A stretch of DNA of 56,353 nucleotides from Flavobacteriales bacterium (GCA_947460825.1 CANHHA010000016.1:1-56353); one strand, 5' to 3'; shown: positions 7,639 to 16,335, counted from the first letter of the stretch. Made by a program: numbers and translations. Notes: generated from the sequence alone by a model not told the origin.

Positions 7639-8006
7639 GTGCACTCCTTAAATATCCTTTTTCTCCGCTTGGCAACGAAGTCATAAATGGTATCGCGCAA
7701 GGCACGAGGAAAAAGCCATCCCAAGCGTAGCACGAACAAGTATCCCTTTAAAAAAGCCAACAGCTTCAACACCGCAGTGGATTTACTGTAAAGTTGTTCG
7801 CCATCGAAAAAATATACCGTATCCTCGTCCTTCTTATATGACGGATGGTTCCTTAGTAATTCGTTAGTAGATACTGTATCCAAGGCCGCAAATAAAATCT
7901 GGGATTCTTTCTCGTGGTTCAAGATAAACGTCACCACCCGATTGCACAAGGGGCAAGCTCCATCAAAAAATAATATGGGTTGCTTAGATAACATTTCGTA
8001 CGCCAT
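7602..8006 (-). CDS. DCC-family (DUF393) thiol-disulfide oxidoreductase-like protein
   Basis: A 134-residue thioredoxin-fold-like protein. The family signature FFDGACPLCN is at about 13-22, with the CxxC pair that gives possible redox activity, followed by the FxxLD block (FAALDTVS) and the TVYFF segment. DUF393 proteins have no settled substrate. The last dozen or so residues (TVDVRLAGRTLL) are encoded by one end of the palindromic repeat element, so the original C-terminus may have been replaced. It overlaps the metal-receptor gene upstream by 23 bp, which points to one transcript. Two start Met codons are close together (8006 and 7994); either works. Confidence 0.85.
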   Translation of the reverse strand: MAYEMLSKQPILFFDGACPLCNRVVTFILNHEKESQILFAALDTVSTNELLRNHPSYKKDEDTVYFFDGEQLYSKSTAVLKLLAFLKGYLFVLRLGWLFPRALRDTIYDFVAKRRKRIFKECTVDVRLAGRTLL

Positions 8007-8721
8007 ACCATGAGCATTCTTCCCCGGAGATCAGTGCGACCTCTGCATTTGGAAACAAGGTCTTAAAATACTCAAAATCCGATTCTTTAAAGGGATAGGG
8101 TTCTGTGCTCAACAAAACCACTTCTGGATTATATGCTGCATTTTCACTCCAGACGGGATAACGTGCCTCTTTAACGCAGTTTTCATATCCAATGGCCGTG
8201 AGGTAAGAATCGATGTAGGTGTTTTTACCCACCACCATAATCGGATCTTTCCAAATGACATACAGGGCTTTTTTTCCTTGACCTTTATGGGAATTCCGAT
8301 TTAAATACGCTTTCCATTGCTCAACCCACCGCGGACCTTCCGCTTCCACACCAAGTATGGTTGCCAAATCACGAATCATTTCATACATGTCTTCGATGGA
8401 ATTCACATCGCTCATGTACACGGGGGCTAATTCCCGCAGCCTGTTGATGTCGTCTTCCTGATTTTCTTCTTTATTTCCAATAATTAAATCGGGGGATAGC
8501 GCCTTGATTTTATGAAAATCTGGTGTTTTAGTGCCGCCAACGCGCGTTTTGGTTTGAAACCAAAGCTCAGGATAAATACAGAATTTCGTAATTCCAACGA
8601 CGCGCTCTTCCATGCCTAAAGCGTAAAGAAATTCGGTGATGGATGGAACCAGGGAAATGATGCGTTCGGGATTCCGAGGAATCGAAATGACGCTGCCCAA
8701 TTGATCTCTAAATTCAGGCAT
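7984..8721 (-). CDS. Helical-backbone metal receptor, BtuF/FhuD-like
   Basis: A 245-residue protein of the periplasmic-binding-protein family used for cobalamin or siderophore uptake. The opening RIISLVPSITEFLYALG and the later DLIIGNKEEN block are typical of BtuF-like folds. It has no signal peptide or lipobox at the chosen start, so a cytoplasmic place is likely. Its start codon overlaps the stop of the upstream cystathionine beta-synthase gene by one base, and its end overlaps the DCC gene, so the three form an operon. No ABC permease or ATPase lies nearby. A role as a cytoplasmic cofactor-binding protein is inference. Confidence 0.8.
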   Translation of the reverse strand: MPEFRDQLGSVISIPRNPERIISLVPSITEFLYALGMEERVVGITKFCIYPELWFQTKTRVGGTKTPDFHKIKALSPDLIIGNKEENQEDDINRLRELAPVYMSDVNSIEDMYEMIRDLATILGVEAEGPRWVEQWKAYLNRNSHKGQGKKALYVIWKDPIMVVGKNTYIDSYLTAIGYENCVKEARYPVWSENAAYNPEVVLLSTEPYPFKESDFEYFKTLFPNAEVALISGEECSWYGVRNVI

Positions 8722-10082
8722 TAGGCCATCGCTGAAATGATGTCGTATCGCGTTACAATATGTGCTTTTCCGTCAGCTAGTTCCACTAAAACAGCCGGCG
8801 TATCTTTGTTAATCAATTTGCAAAGTTCTTCCAGTGGCGTATTATGTTTAACCACGGGAAATGGAGCCCTCATAAGGGATGAAATCGGTGCATCTCGGAG
8901 TGCGGGATCGTCGACCAACACTTGATACATGTGACTGTCTTCAATAGAACCTACAATTTTGCCATCCTTCAGCACTGGAATTTGGGAAATCCCATAGGTA
9001 CGCATTTTGGCAATGGCATGTGACACTAATTCTTCCGCATACACCGTAACCAAGGGTTTATCTTTATGCTTCGCAACTAAATCGCCTGCGGTGAGTATTT
9101 CTTCTTCTAAAAATCCGCGTTCGCGCATCCATTCATCATTGAACATTTTACCCACGTAGCGGCTTCCATGGTCATGAAACAACACCACCACCACATCGTC
9201 TTTGGTGAGTTGTTCTCCCATCTGAAGTACACCTTTGATTGCTGCACCTGCGGAATTCCCAACAAAAATCCCTTCCTCGCGTGCCAACCTTCGGGTATAA
9301 ACGGCAGCATCTTTATCGGTCACCTTTTCAAAATGATCGATGACATCAAAATCCACATTGGCTGGCAAGATATCTTCTCCGATTCCTTCGGTGATGTAGG
9401 GATAAATCTCATTTTCATCAAAAATCCCTGTTTCTTTATACTTCTTGAATACCGAACCGTAGGTATCTATGCCCCAAATCTTAATGTTTGGATTCTTTTC
9501 TTTCAAATATTTACCTACCCCTGATATGGTTCCTCCCGTTCCAACACCCACCACAAAGTGTGTGATTTTTCCATCGGTTTGCTCCCAAATCTCAGGACCC
9601 GTTTGTTCGTAATGTGCCGTGCGATTCGATAAATTATCGTATTGATTAACGTACCAAGAATTCGGGATTTCGGTAGCTAGTCGTCTTGACACGGAATAAT
9701 AAGAACGTGGATCGGTTGGTTCTACTGCCGTTGGACACACCACCACTTCTGCTCCAACCGCCCTAAGGATGTCCATCTTCTCCTTAGACTGCTTATCGTT
9801 GAGTACACAAATCAATTTATATCCTTTGATGATACAGGCCAAGGCGAGGCCCATTCCCGTATTTCCTGAGGTGCCTTCAATGACGGTTCCTCCGGGTTTA
9901 AGAATCCCAGCTTTTTCTGCATCTTCAATCATTTTAACCGCCATTCGGTCCTTCACAGAATTGCCTGGATTGGTAGTTTCCACTTTCGCTAAAATCAGAC
10001 CTGGGATATCCTTTGTTAGTCTATTGATTTTGATGATTGGGGTATTCCCGATGGTATCAAGTACATTATTAAAAATTCGCAT
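8721..10082 (-). CDS. Cystathionine beta-synthase-like PLP enzyme with CBS domain pair
   Basis: A 453-residue PLP enzyme of the cysteine synthase/cystathionine beta-synthase fold. The PLP lysine is in NPGNSVKDR (K44 from the chosen start) and the substrate loop is EGTSGNTG (69-76). The glycine loop GVGTGGTISG binds the cofactor phosphate. Two CBS domains fill about residues 335-453, as in regulated cystathionine beta-synthases, so condensation of serine and homocysteine is the likely reaction; cysteine synthase activity cannot be excluded. I choose the ATG at 10080-10082 because the family starts IFNNVLDTIGNTP and because a TAATTTTG element lies at 10097-10104 on the same strand. It heads an operon with the metal receptor and the DCC protein. 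Confidence 0.88.
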   Translation of the reverse strand: MRIFNNVLDTIGNTPIIKINRLTKDIPGLILAKVETTNPGNSVKDRMAVKMIEDAEKAGILKPGGTVIEGTSGNTGMGLALACIIKGYKLICVLNDKQSKEKMDILRAVGAEVVVCPTAVEPTDPRSYYSVSRRLATEIPNSWYVNQYDNLSNRTAHYEQTGPEIWEQTDGKITHFVVGVGTGGTISGVGKYLKEKNPNIKIWGIDTYGSVFKKYKETGIFDENEIYPYITEGIGEDILPANVDFDVIDHFEKVTDKDAAVYTRRLAREEGIFVGNSAGAAIKGVLQMGEQLTKDDVVVVLFHDHGSRYVGKMFNDEWMRERGFLEEEILTAGDLVAKHKDKPLVTVYAEELVSHAIAKMRTYGISQIPVLKDGKIVGSIEDSHMYQVLVDDPALRDAPISSLMRAPFPVVKHNTPLEELCKLINKDTPAVLVELADGKAHIVTRYDIISAMA

Positions 10083-10151
10083 GCAAGATGTTTTGACAAA
10101 ATTAGCAATAAAAGGCACGTGCCGCGTGGATTAAAACCCATGATTTTACCT

Positions 10152-10159
10152 TATTTTTG
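10152..10159 (+). promoter_or_regulatory. Minus-7 promoter element abutting the mtaB start
   Basis: TATTTTTG matches TAnnTTTG exactly and ends 3 nt before the ATG at 10163. Transcription would then start at or next to the start codon. I see no clear TTG at the minus-33 position. Confidence 0.55.
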
Positions 10160-10162
10160 CAC

Positions 10163-11470
10163 ATGCAATTTCAACGAAAGGTTTCGTTTTATACGCTCGG
10201 ATGCAAACTCAATTTCTCCGAATCCTCTACCCTAGCCCGAGGTTTCGAGGAAGCAGGCTATGCACGGGTAGCCTTTGATGAAGAACCCGATGTTTTCGTA
10301 ATCAACACCTGTTCCGTTACGGAAAATGCAGATAAAAAATGTAAGCAATTGGTGCGCAAAGCCAAAGAAATCAATCCAAATGGCTACGTAGCAATCGTGG
10401 GATGTTTTGCCCAATTAAAGCCAGAAGCGATAGCCAATATCCCCGGCGTAAATATGGTGCTCGGAGCCAACGAGAAATTCAAATTACTGGAAGAGGTTGA
10501 AGCGAATTACAGCAATTCCGAACAAGTGATTAAACACGAATCGATCAAGCATGCCTTGACCTTTAACCCCTCGTTCAGTGCCGGCGACCGCACCCGTAGT
10601 TTCTTGAAAATTCAAGACGGATGTGATTACTTCTGTACGTTTTGTACCATCCCCTTGGCCCGTGGAAAAAGTAGAAATGCCACCATGGCAGAAACCGTCC
10701 AAGAAGCTCGGAAACTCGTGGATAGTCCGGTACGGGAAGTGGTATTAACGGGTGTAAACATTGGAGATTTTGGTCAAGGGGGAGAGGAAACATTTTTCCA
10801 TCTGATTCAAGAATTAGACACCCTGGAAGGGATCGATCGGTTTAGAATTTCTTCCATTGAGCCGAACTTACTGAGCAATGAAATCATCGATTTTTGTTTG
10901 AGTCGAAGTACGCGATTCATGCCCCACTTTCACATTCCGCTTCAATCTGGGAGCGACCGCATCTTAAAATTAATGCGAAGAAAATATGAAAGATCCGTCT
11001 TTCAAGACCGCGTAGAACAGATTAAACGATTGAATCCCACGTGTTGTATCGGCGTTGATGTAATTGTTGGTTTTCCTGGAGAAACGGACGAAGATTTTCA
11101 GGAGACTGTTGACTTTTTACATTCCCTAGACATCTCCTACTTGCATGTTTTTACCTATTCTGAACGCGCCAATACCACGGCCGTAAAACTTGGAGATGCT
11201 GTTCCGATGCACATTCGAAAAGAACGAAGCAAACAACTGCATTTGCTCAGCGACCGAAAGAAAAAACAGTTCTATCACAGCCAATTAGGCCTGCAAAAAA
11301 GCGTATTATTCGAACACGAAGAAGATGAAGGTAAAATGTATGGATTCACGGAGAATTATGTGAAAGTAGAAGCAATTTATGATCCATCGCTTGTAAACCA
11401 ATTGGTAAACGTTCACCTAGAACAGCTAACCTTAGATCAAACTGTCAAAATAACGATTGAAAATCCGTGA
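10163..11470 (+). CDS. mtaB: tRNA (N6-threonylcarbamoyladenosine(37)-C2)-methylthiotransferase
   Basis: A 435-residue radical-SAM enzyme that adds a methylthio group to t6A37 of tRNA. The N-terminal MTTase domain has its cluster cysteines in TLGCKLNFSES, NTCSVTENADKKC and GCFAQ. The radical-SAM motif CDYFCTFC (CxxxCxxC) is near residue 149, and a TRAM-like tail closes the protein. GCKLNFSES rather than GCQMN favours MtaB over MiaB or RimO. The frame could start at a TTG two codons earlier, but that codon overlaps the promoter element, so I take the ATG. It leads a tight cluster with the PTPS gene 3 bp downstream. Confidence 0.93.
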   Translation: MQFQRKVSFYTLGCKLNFSESSTLARGFEEAGYARVAFDEEPDVFVINTCSVTENADKKCKQLVRKAKEINPNGYVAIVGCFAQLKPEAIANIPGVNMVLGANEKFKLLEEVEANYSNSEQVIKHESIKHALTFNPSFSAGDRTRSFLKIQDGCDYFCTFCTIPLARGKSRNATMAETVQEARKLVDSPVREVVLTGVNIGDFGQGGEETFFHLIQELDTLEGIDRFRISSIEPNLLSNEIIDFCLSRSTRFMPHFHIPLQSGSDRILKLMRRKYERSVFQDRVEQIKRLNPTCCIGVDVIVGFPGETDEDFQETVDFLHSLDISYLHVFTYSERANTTAVKLGDAVPMHIRKERSKQLHLLSDRKKKQFYHSQLGLQKSVLFEHEEDEGKMYGFTENYVKVEAIYDPSLVNQLVNVHLEQLTLDQTVKITIENP

Positions 11471-11473
11471 GTT

Positions 11474-11905
11474 ATGAATAAAGTTTATATCACTCGTAGA
11501 GAAACCTTTAATGCTGCACATAAATTGTGGCAGCCTACGTGGAGCGACGAAAAGAACAATGAAGTATTCGGACGCTGTGCGAACAAGAATTGGCATGGCC
11601 ATAATTTTGTATTGTTTGTTACGGTATGTGGGAATCCAGACCCTGAAACCGGATTTGTGATGAACCTTAAAGATTTGAGTGCAATCATTAAACAAGAGGT
11701 GACCGAAAAATTAGACCACAAGAACCTAAACTTAGACGTGCCATTTTTGGAAGGGATCATGGCCTCTACAGAGCATATTGTGATTGCAATTTGGGAAATC
11801 CTCGAACCGAAAATCGCAACATACGGCGCAGCATTGGCGAAATTAAAATTGGTAGAAACCGAAAACAATTTTGTGGAATATTTCGGCGGAAAACAACCCT
11901 TTTAA
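11474..11905 (+). CDS. 6-pyruvoyl-tetrahydropterin synthase family protein
   Basis: A 143-residue T-fold enzyme. Zinc ligands are H16 in FNAAH, and H41 and H43 in HGHNF. The catalytic cysteine C35 is five residues before HGH (C-x5-HGH). That spacing is what mammalian 6-pyruvoyl-tetrahydropterin synthase has, whereas QueD-type enzymes have three residues. I therefore favour 7,8-dihydroneopterin triphosphate to 6-pyruvoyl-tetrahydropterin over queuosine synthesis. The adjacent downstream folE makes exactly its substrate. Which reductase would finish tetrahydrobiopterin is not visible here. The gene follows mtaB by 3 bp, so they are surely co-transcribed. Confidence 0.85.
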   Translation: MNKVYITRRETFNAAHKLWQPTWSDEKNNEVFGRCANKNWHGHNFVLFVTVCGNPDPETGFVMNLKDLSAIIKQEVTEKLDHKNLNLDVPFLEGIMASTEHIVIAIWEILEPKIATYGAALAKLKLVETENNFVEYFGGKQPF

Positions 11906-11927
11906 CGAATTAAAAGAATAGAACATT

Positions 11928-12494
11928 TTGAAACAAGAAGCATTAGAGCAACATTTTAAAGCGATCATTGAAGGATTAGGGGAAGACGTGACCAGAGAAG
12001 GATTGCTCAAAACCCCGGAACGAGTAGCTAAATCCATGCAGTTCTTAACGCACGGATACGATATAAATCCTGACGAATTAATTCAACAGGCCATTTTTCA
12101 CGAGGCGTATTCAGAAATGGTATTAGTGAAGAACATTGACGTGTATTCCTTGTGTGAGCATCACATGTTGCCCTTTTTCGGAAAGGCACACATCGCTTAC
12201 ATACCGGATGGAAAAATTGTGGGGTTGAGTAAACTTCCACGGGTAGTAGATGCCTATGCCCGAAGGCTGCAAGTACAAGAACGGTTGACGATTGAAATCA
12301 GGGACTGCATTCAGCGTACCCTTGCACCCAAGGGGGTTGCCGTAGTTATTGAATGTGCACACATGTGCATGCAGATGCGCGGTGTAGAAAAACAAAATTC
12401 CGCGACAACTACCAGCGCTTTTACAGGGATTTTCTTATCGAATGAGGCAACTCGAAAAGAATTTATACATTTGATACAAAGTAAATTACATTAA
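11928..12494 (+). CDS. folE: GTP cyclohydrolase I
   Basis: A 188-residue enzyme that opens GTP to 7,8-dihydroneopterin triphosphate, the entry to folate and biopterin synthesis. Zinc ligands are C76 and H79 in SLCEHH and C147 in HMCMQMRG. The GTP-binding SKLPR and the catalytic His segment ECAHM are present. The start is TTG at 11928; there is no ATG before the conserved region. It sits 22 bp after the PTPS gene and 2 bp before the Bax inhibitor-like gene. Confidence 0.93.
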   Translation: MKQEALEQHFKAIIEGLGEDVTREGLLKTPERVAKSMQFLTHGYDINPDELIQQAIFHEAYSEMVLVKNIDVYSLCEHHMLPFFGKAHIAYIPDGKIVGLSKLPRVVDAYARRLQVQERLTIEIRDCIQRTLAPKGVAVVIECAHMCMQMRGVEKQNSATTTSAFTGIFLSNEATRKEFIHLIQSKLH

Positions 12495-12496
12495 CG

Positions 12497-13204
12497 ATGA
12501 CTGATTATTCTAACAACACGTTCGAAGCGAGTATTGCAAGTAACTTTATTCGCTCTGTCTACAGCTACATGTTTATTGCTATGGCTATATCAGGCGTGAT
12601 TGCTTATGCCGTGGGTACGAATAAATTGCTTTTCGATCAATTGTTTATGACGAGTGACGGCGGTACTTCTATCTTGTTTTATGTGATGCTGTTCGCTCCT
12701 TTGGTTATTTCCATGGTCATTCAATGGGGATTCCAACGACTTTCTATGCCTATTTTGCTAGCGCTATTCGTAGCTTACTCGGCGAGTATGGGAAGTACTT
12801 TGAGTGTAATTTTCATGGCATATTCTACTCAAGCGATCACCTTTACGTTCTTTGTCACTGCAGGTGCTTTTGCGGGCATGGCCATTTTGGGTTACACCAC
12901 AAAAACGGATCTAACAAAATTTGGTAGCTTATTGTATATGGTGTTAATAGGGATGATTCTTGCCAGTATCTTAAACATGTTTATTGGCAGCGGCATGATG
13001 GATTGGGTAATTACCATTATCGGTGTTTTTGTATTTACCGGGTTAATCGCCTATCAAATGCAACAGTTAAAGAACGTCGCCAATTCACCCGAATTCTCTG
13101 AGGAAACCCGCAATAAATTAGCCTTAATTGGTGGAATGCAATTGTATATCTTGTTTGTGAATTTATTTTTGACTTTGTTGCGCTTATTGGGTAACCGAGA
13201 TTAA
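12497..13204 (+). CDS. Bax inhibitor-1/YccA family membrane protein
   Basis: A 235-residue inner-membrane protein with seven hydrophobic segments spread over about residues 22-230. Family marks include TFFVTAGAFAGMAILGYTTKTDL in the middle (about 115-137) and the C-terminal LYILFVNLFLTLLRLLG. BI-1 relatives form pH-sensitive calcium leaks or regulate membrane proteases; nothing here tells which. The start ATG is 2 bp after the folE stop, so translation may be coupled, but no functional tie to pterins is evident. Confidence 0.9.
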   Translation: MTDYSNNTFEASIASNFIRSVYSYMFIAMAISGVIAYAVGTNKLLFDQLFMTSDGGTSILFYVMLFAPLVISMVIQWGFQRLSMPILLALFVAYSASMGSTLSVIFMAYSTQAITFTFFVTAGAFAGMAILGYTTKTDLTKFGSLLYMVLIGMILASILNMFIGSGMMDWVITIIGVFVFTGLIAYQMQQLKNVANSPEFSEETRNKLALIGGMQLYILFVNLFLTLLRLLGNRD

Positions 13205-13214
13205 AATTTATGTT

Positions 13215-13222
13215 TACCTTTG
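13215..13222 (+). promoter_or_regulatory. Minus-7 promoter element before the 32-residue gene
   Basis: TACCTTTG matches TAnnTTTG and lies 15 nt before the ATG at 13238. A TTG at 13187-13189 is 25 bp upstream of it, slightly beyond the usual spacing. Confidence 0.45.
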
Positions 13223-13237
13223 AAAAAACTTTAACAT

Positions 13238-13336
13238 ATGTCAGGTAGATTTTTTGAAGAAAGTACAGCAGCGGTTGCAACCATTTATACCATTCTTTTA
13301 CTTGTGGTCATTGGTTCAATCTTGGTCTTTGGTTAA
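13238..13336 (+). CDS. 32-residue single-pass membrane protein
   Basis: A complete small frame from ATG (13238) to TAA (13334-13336) encoding 32 residues. The first 10 are polar (MSGRFFEEST), and residues 11-31 form one uninterrupted hydrophobic helix (IYTILLLVVIGSILVF region). It has its own TAnnTTTG element 15 nt upstream, lies 33 bp after the Bax inhibitor-like gene, and ends 19 bp before the GH3-family gene. Small one-helix proteins of this kind often sit in membrane complexes. I do not recognise the family; a chance frame cannot be excluded, but promoter, start and amphipathic layout agree. Confidence 0.6.
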   Translation: MSGRFFEESTAAVATIYTILLLVVIGSILVFG

Positions 13337-13355
13337 TTAATTATCGGGCATTGCC

Positions 13356-14867
13356 ATGTTGGTTGACGCCCTCTTTTCCACCTATATTCGTTACCGCTTA
13401 AAACGCATTGAGCTGTATCGGGATTTCCCAATCGAATCTCAATTAAAGGTTCTGAAAACCCTGGTAGACGCAGGACAACACACCAACTTTGGAAAAATCT
13501 ATGGGTTCGAGCATATTGCTTCAATCGCTGATTTCCAGCGGAACGTGCCCTTGCAAGATTACACCTCCTTAGAACCATTTATAACACAAGCCATTCATGG
13601 CGCGAAAGATGTACTTTGGCCCGGATACACCAAATGGTTTGCAAAAAGTTCCGGCACTACGGGAACACGAATAAAAACGCTCCCCGTTACAAAAGACAGC
13701 CTTGAGAACACGCATTATGCCGGAGGAAAAGATTTATTAGCCTGTTATCATCAAAATGTACCTAACCGAAAACTTTACTCCAAAAAGCATCTAATCCTGG
13801 GCGGTAGCAATAGCCTTCAAAACATTGATCAGCATGCCATTGTTGCTGACCTATCCGCGATTATTATTGATAACCTACCTATATGGACAGAATTCCGCAG
13901 AATTCCAGAAAAACAAATTGTGTTGCACGCCGATTGGGAAGAGAAACTCATGCTGATGGCAGATGCCAGCATGAAAGAAGATGTTGCCATCATTGCCGGC
14001 GTTCCGAGTTGGATGACCACCTTTGGTAAACTCGTATTGAAGCATTCTGGGAAGAAAACCCTAGGCGAGGTCTGGCCGAATCTAGAACTCTATATCCACG
14101 GAGGAATGAGCCTAGCACCTTACCAGAAACAACTGGACACCCTCATCGGAAGCCCATCCATGAATTTCGTTGAATCCTACAATGCATCAGAAGGCTATTT
14201 CGGATTGCAAGACAAGCTACGTTCAGATGGCTTGCTGTTGCTCACGGATGCACAAGTCTACTATGAATTCATCCCCATGGAATCATACCAAGGGCTGGAG
14301 TCAAGCGAAGTATTAACCCTAGAGCAAGTTTCATTGCATGTGGAATATGCCTTAGTAATCTCCACAAGCGCGGGACTTTGGCGTTATATTATCGGAGACA
14401 CCATCACCTTTACGTCGATTTCCCCCTATCGATTTAACGTAAGCGGACGCACGGCACATTACATCAATGCCTTCGGTGAAAAAGCAGTGGTCATGCATGT
14501 AGAGCAAGCCATTAGTCAGTGGTCAGCCCAACAAAACATTGAAATCAGCAATTACACCGTAGCACCCTATTTTGATTTTGAACAAGGGATTGGTGGTCAC
14601 GAATGGGCCATCGAAATTCCTGCAGAAATGGCACTAAGTGCCGATGCCGTTAAGCAACTGGACGACTGCATGTGCAACGTAAATTCAGACTACGATACCA
14701 AACGTACAAATAATCTGAACATGCTTCCGCTGAAAATAAGCATACTTGAACCTGGTACCTTTTTCGCTTGGATGAAAAAAAATGGTAAATTCGGTGGACA
14801 ACACAAAATTCCGAGGGTAATGAATAACCGTACTTATATAGACGAACTTCTCACATTTCATGGATAA
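13356..14867 (+). CDS. GH3 family acyl-adenylating protein
   Basis: A 503-residue member of the GH3 family, known from plant auxin/jasmonate amino-acid conjugases (JAR1-like). The ATP-binding motif KSSGTTGT is at about 106-113, with the typical N-terminal region (about 5-75), the NASEGYFG segment (about 275-282) and the YIIGD motif (about 347-351). Plant enzymes adenylate a carboxylate and join it to an amino acid; the bacterial substrate is unknown. It begins a tight operon: the next frame overlaps its end by 8 bp, followed by deoxynucleoside kinase and hldD. Confidence 0.87.
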   Translation: MLVDALFSTYIRYRLKRIELYRDFPIESQLKVLKTLVDAGQHTNFGKIYGFEHIASIADFQRNVPLQDYTSLEPFITQAIHGAKDVLWPGYTKWFAKSSGTTGTRIKTLPVTKDSLENTHYAGGKDLLACYHQNVPNRKLYSKKHLILGGSNSLQNIDQHAIVADLSAIIIDNLPIWTEFRRIPEKQIVLHADWEEKLMLMADASMKEDVAIIAGVPSWMTTFGKLVLKHSGKKTLGEVWPNLELYIHGGMSLAPYQKQLDTLIGSPSMNFVESYNASEGYFGLQDKLRSDGLLLLTDAQVYYEFIPMESYQGLESSEVLTLEQVSLHVEYALVISTSAGLWRYIIGDTITFTSISPYRFNVSGRTAHYINAFGEKAVVMHVEQAISQWSAQQNIEISNYTVAPYFDFEQGIGGHEWAIEIPAEMALSADAVKQLDDCMCNVNSDYDTKRTNNLNMLPLKISILEPGTFFAWMKKNGKFGGQHKIPRVMNNRTYIDELLTFHG

Positions 14868-15666
14868 ATCTATTCTTACGCTATGGGTGCTCATTCTCTT
14901 TATGGGAAAAAGCCTAAGTCAACCAATGCGGCTTGAATCCGACCGAACGGTTCCAATACCAAGGGATACTAAATCCTGTTTTATAGATCCGCAAGGAATC
15001 ATTTATTTCGTGAACAACGATGAAATTCGAAAAGAGAGTTCCTTTGGATCGCTTGTGCAGAGCATTAAAAAATGGCAAACTGTTGACGACATTGAAACCA
15101 TAAACTCCTTGAAAGTAATGGTGTTTTCAAAAAGCCAACAACAGCTTTGTTTATTAGATAACACCCTCAGTGCGAATGGAGATTGCATCAATTTAGATGA
15201 GCTCGGCCTGCTTAATGTGAGTGCCGTAGCATCAAGTAAACGTCCGGATATGATTTGGCTTTACGATGAACTGAACAGCAAATTAATCCTGTTTAACTAT
15301 GTTACTAAAACTGAAGTTCAAGGGGTCAGTAATCTACAAGGAATACTGGGCATATCTGGAGATATAACATTAAATGAAAATGAATCAGGCCTATGGATTA
15401 GTTCAACGGATGGAAAAATTTGTCTAATGGATGACTTTATGAATGTGGTGCGCTGTGCTTCGGAATCAAATCAAGCAATGATTCCATTTGCTAATGGATT
15501 TTTCTTTGTCAATGCGCACACCCTGTATTACCGTGATTTATTCGAAGGCGTGAATGAAGTTTACAAAATATCCACAACAGAAACGATACTTGAGATGTAT
15601 GTCTCTAGTAATCAATTAATTACAAGAACACCAAAAGAACTAAAAGTGTTTATAATTCAGCCTTAA
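14860..15666 (+). CDS. Hypothetical secreted propeller-like protein
   Basis: A 268-residue protein with a signal peptide (about 1-20, ending KSLSQ). The mature part is a series of short beta-rich segments with recurring aromatic and Asp/Gly turns (SSTDGKICLMDD, ASSKRPDMIWLYD), suggesting a small beta-propeller. I do not recognise a catalytic site. It overlaps the GH3 gene by 8 bp, so it is translated from the same message. The signal peptide puts it in the periplasm, away from its cytoplasmic neighbours, so a shared pathway is not obvious. Confidence 0.75.
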   Translation: MDKSILTLWVLILFMGKSLSQPMRLESDRTVPIPRDTKSCFIDPQGIIYFVNNDEIRKESSFGSLVQSIKKWQTVDDIETINSLKVMVFSKSQQQLCLLDNTLSANGDCINLDELGLLNVSAVASSKRPDMIWLYDELNSKLILFNYVTKTEVQGVSNLQGILGISGDITLNENESGLWISSTDGKICLMDDFMNVVRCASESNQAMIPFANGFFFVNAHTLYYRDLFEGVNEVYKISTTETILEMYVSSNQLITRTPKELKVFIIQP

Positions 15667-15720
15667 ATTTCACCAAACTTCAATCCTAAATGTGTAATTT
15701 AGTCGCTTAAAATCAAATCA

Positions 15721-16335
15721 ATGCACATTGCAATCGCCGGAAATATTGGTGCTGGTAAAACCACACTAACTAACATGCTTTCAAAACATTATGGATGGGA
15801 AACACATTTTGAAGACGTGGAACAAAATCCCTACTTGAATGACTTTTACGAAGACATGCAACGGTGGTCGTTCAATTTACAAGTGTACTTCTTGAACAGT
15901 AGATTTTCCCAAATTCAGGACATTCATTCCCAAGAAAAAACGGTAATTCAAGACCGGACGATATACGAAGATGCCTATATTTTTGCGCCGAATTTGCATT
16001 CTATGGGACTAATGACTACTAGAGATTTTGAGAACTATTTCTCCTTATTTAACCTCATGGATTCCTTTGTTAAAGCGCCGGATTTATTGATTTATTTGCG
16101 TGCAAGCATACCAACGCTGGTGAGTCACATTCAAAAACGAGGTAGAGATTACGAGGAAAGCATTCGTTTGGATTACTTGAAACGCTTAAATGAGCGCTAC
16201 GAAGCATGGATTTCCACCTATGATAAAGGCAAGTTATTAATCATAGACATCGACAATAATAATTTCACTGAAAGTCAAGAAGACTTGGGTAAGATTATAA
16301 ATATGATAGATGGTGAAATTCACGGCTTGTTTTAA
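15721..16335 (+). CDS. Deoxynucleoside kinase
   Basis: A 204-residue kinase that phosphorylates deoxynucleosides at the 5' position for salvage. The P-loop GNIGAGKTT is at about 7-15. The substrate-binding Glu is in FEDVEQNPYL, the catalytic DRTIYED block at about 80-86, and the lid KRGRDYEESI at about 138-147. This matches the dCK/dGK-like bacterial deoxynucleoside kinase family. The gene starts 54 bp after the propeller-like gene, and its stop overlaps the hldD start by one base (TAATG). Confidence 0.92.
   Translation: MHIAIAGNIGAGKTTLTNMLSKHYGWETHFEDVEQNPYLNDFYEDMQRWSFNLQVYFLNSRFSQIQDIHSQEKTVIQDRTIYEDAYIFAPNLHSMGLMTTRDFENYFSLFNLMDSFVKAPDLLIYLRASIPTLVSHIQKRGRDYEESIRLDYLKRLNERYEAWISTYDKGKLLIIDIDNNNFTESQEDLGKIINMIDGEIHGLF

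Noticed and set aside
15686-15702. Short hairpin CTAAAT-GTGTA-ATTTAG before the deoxynucleoside kinase gene
   Set aside because: A 6-bp A/T-rich stem is expected by chance and has no T run.
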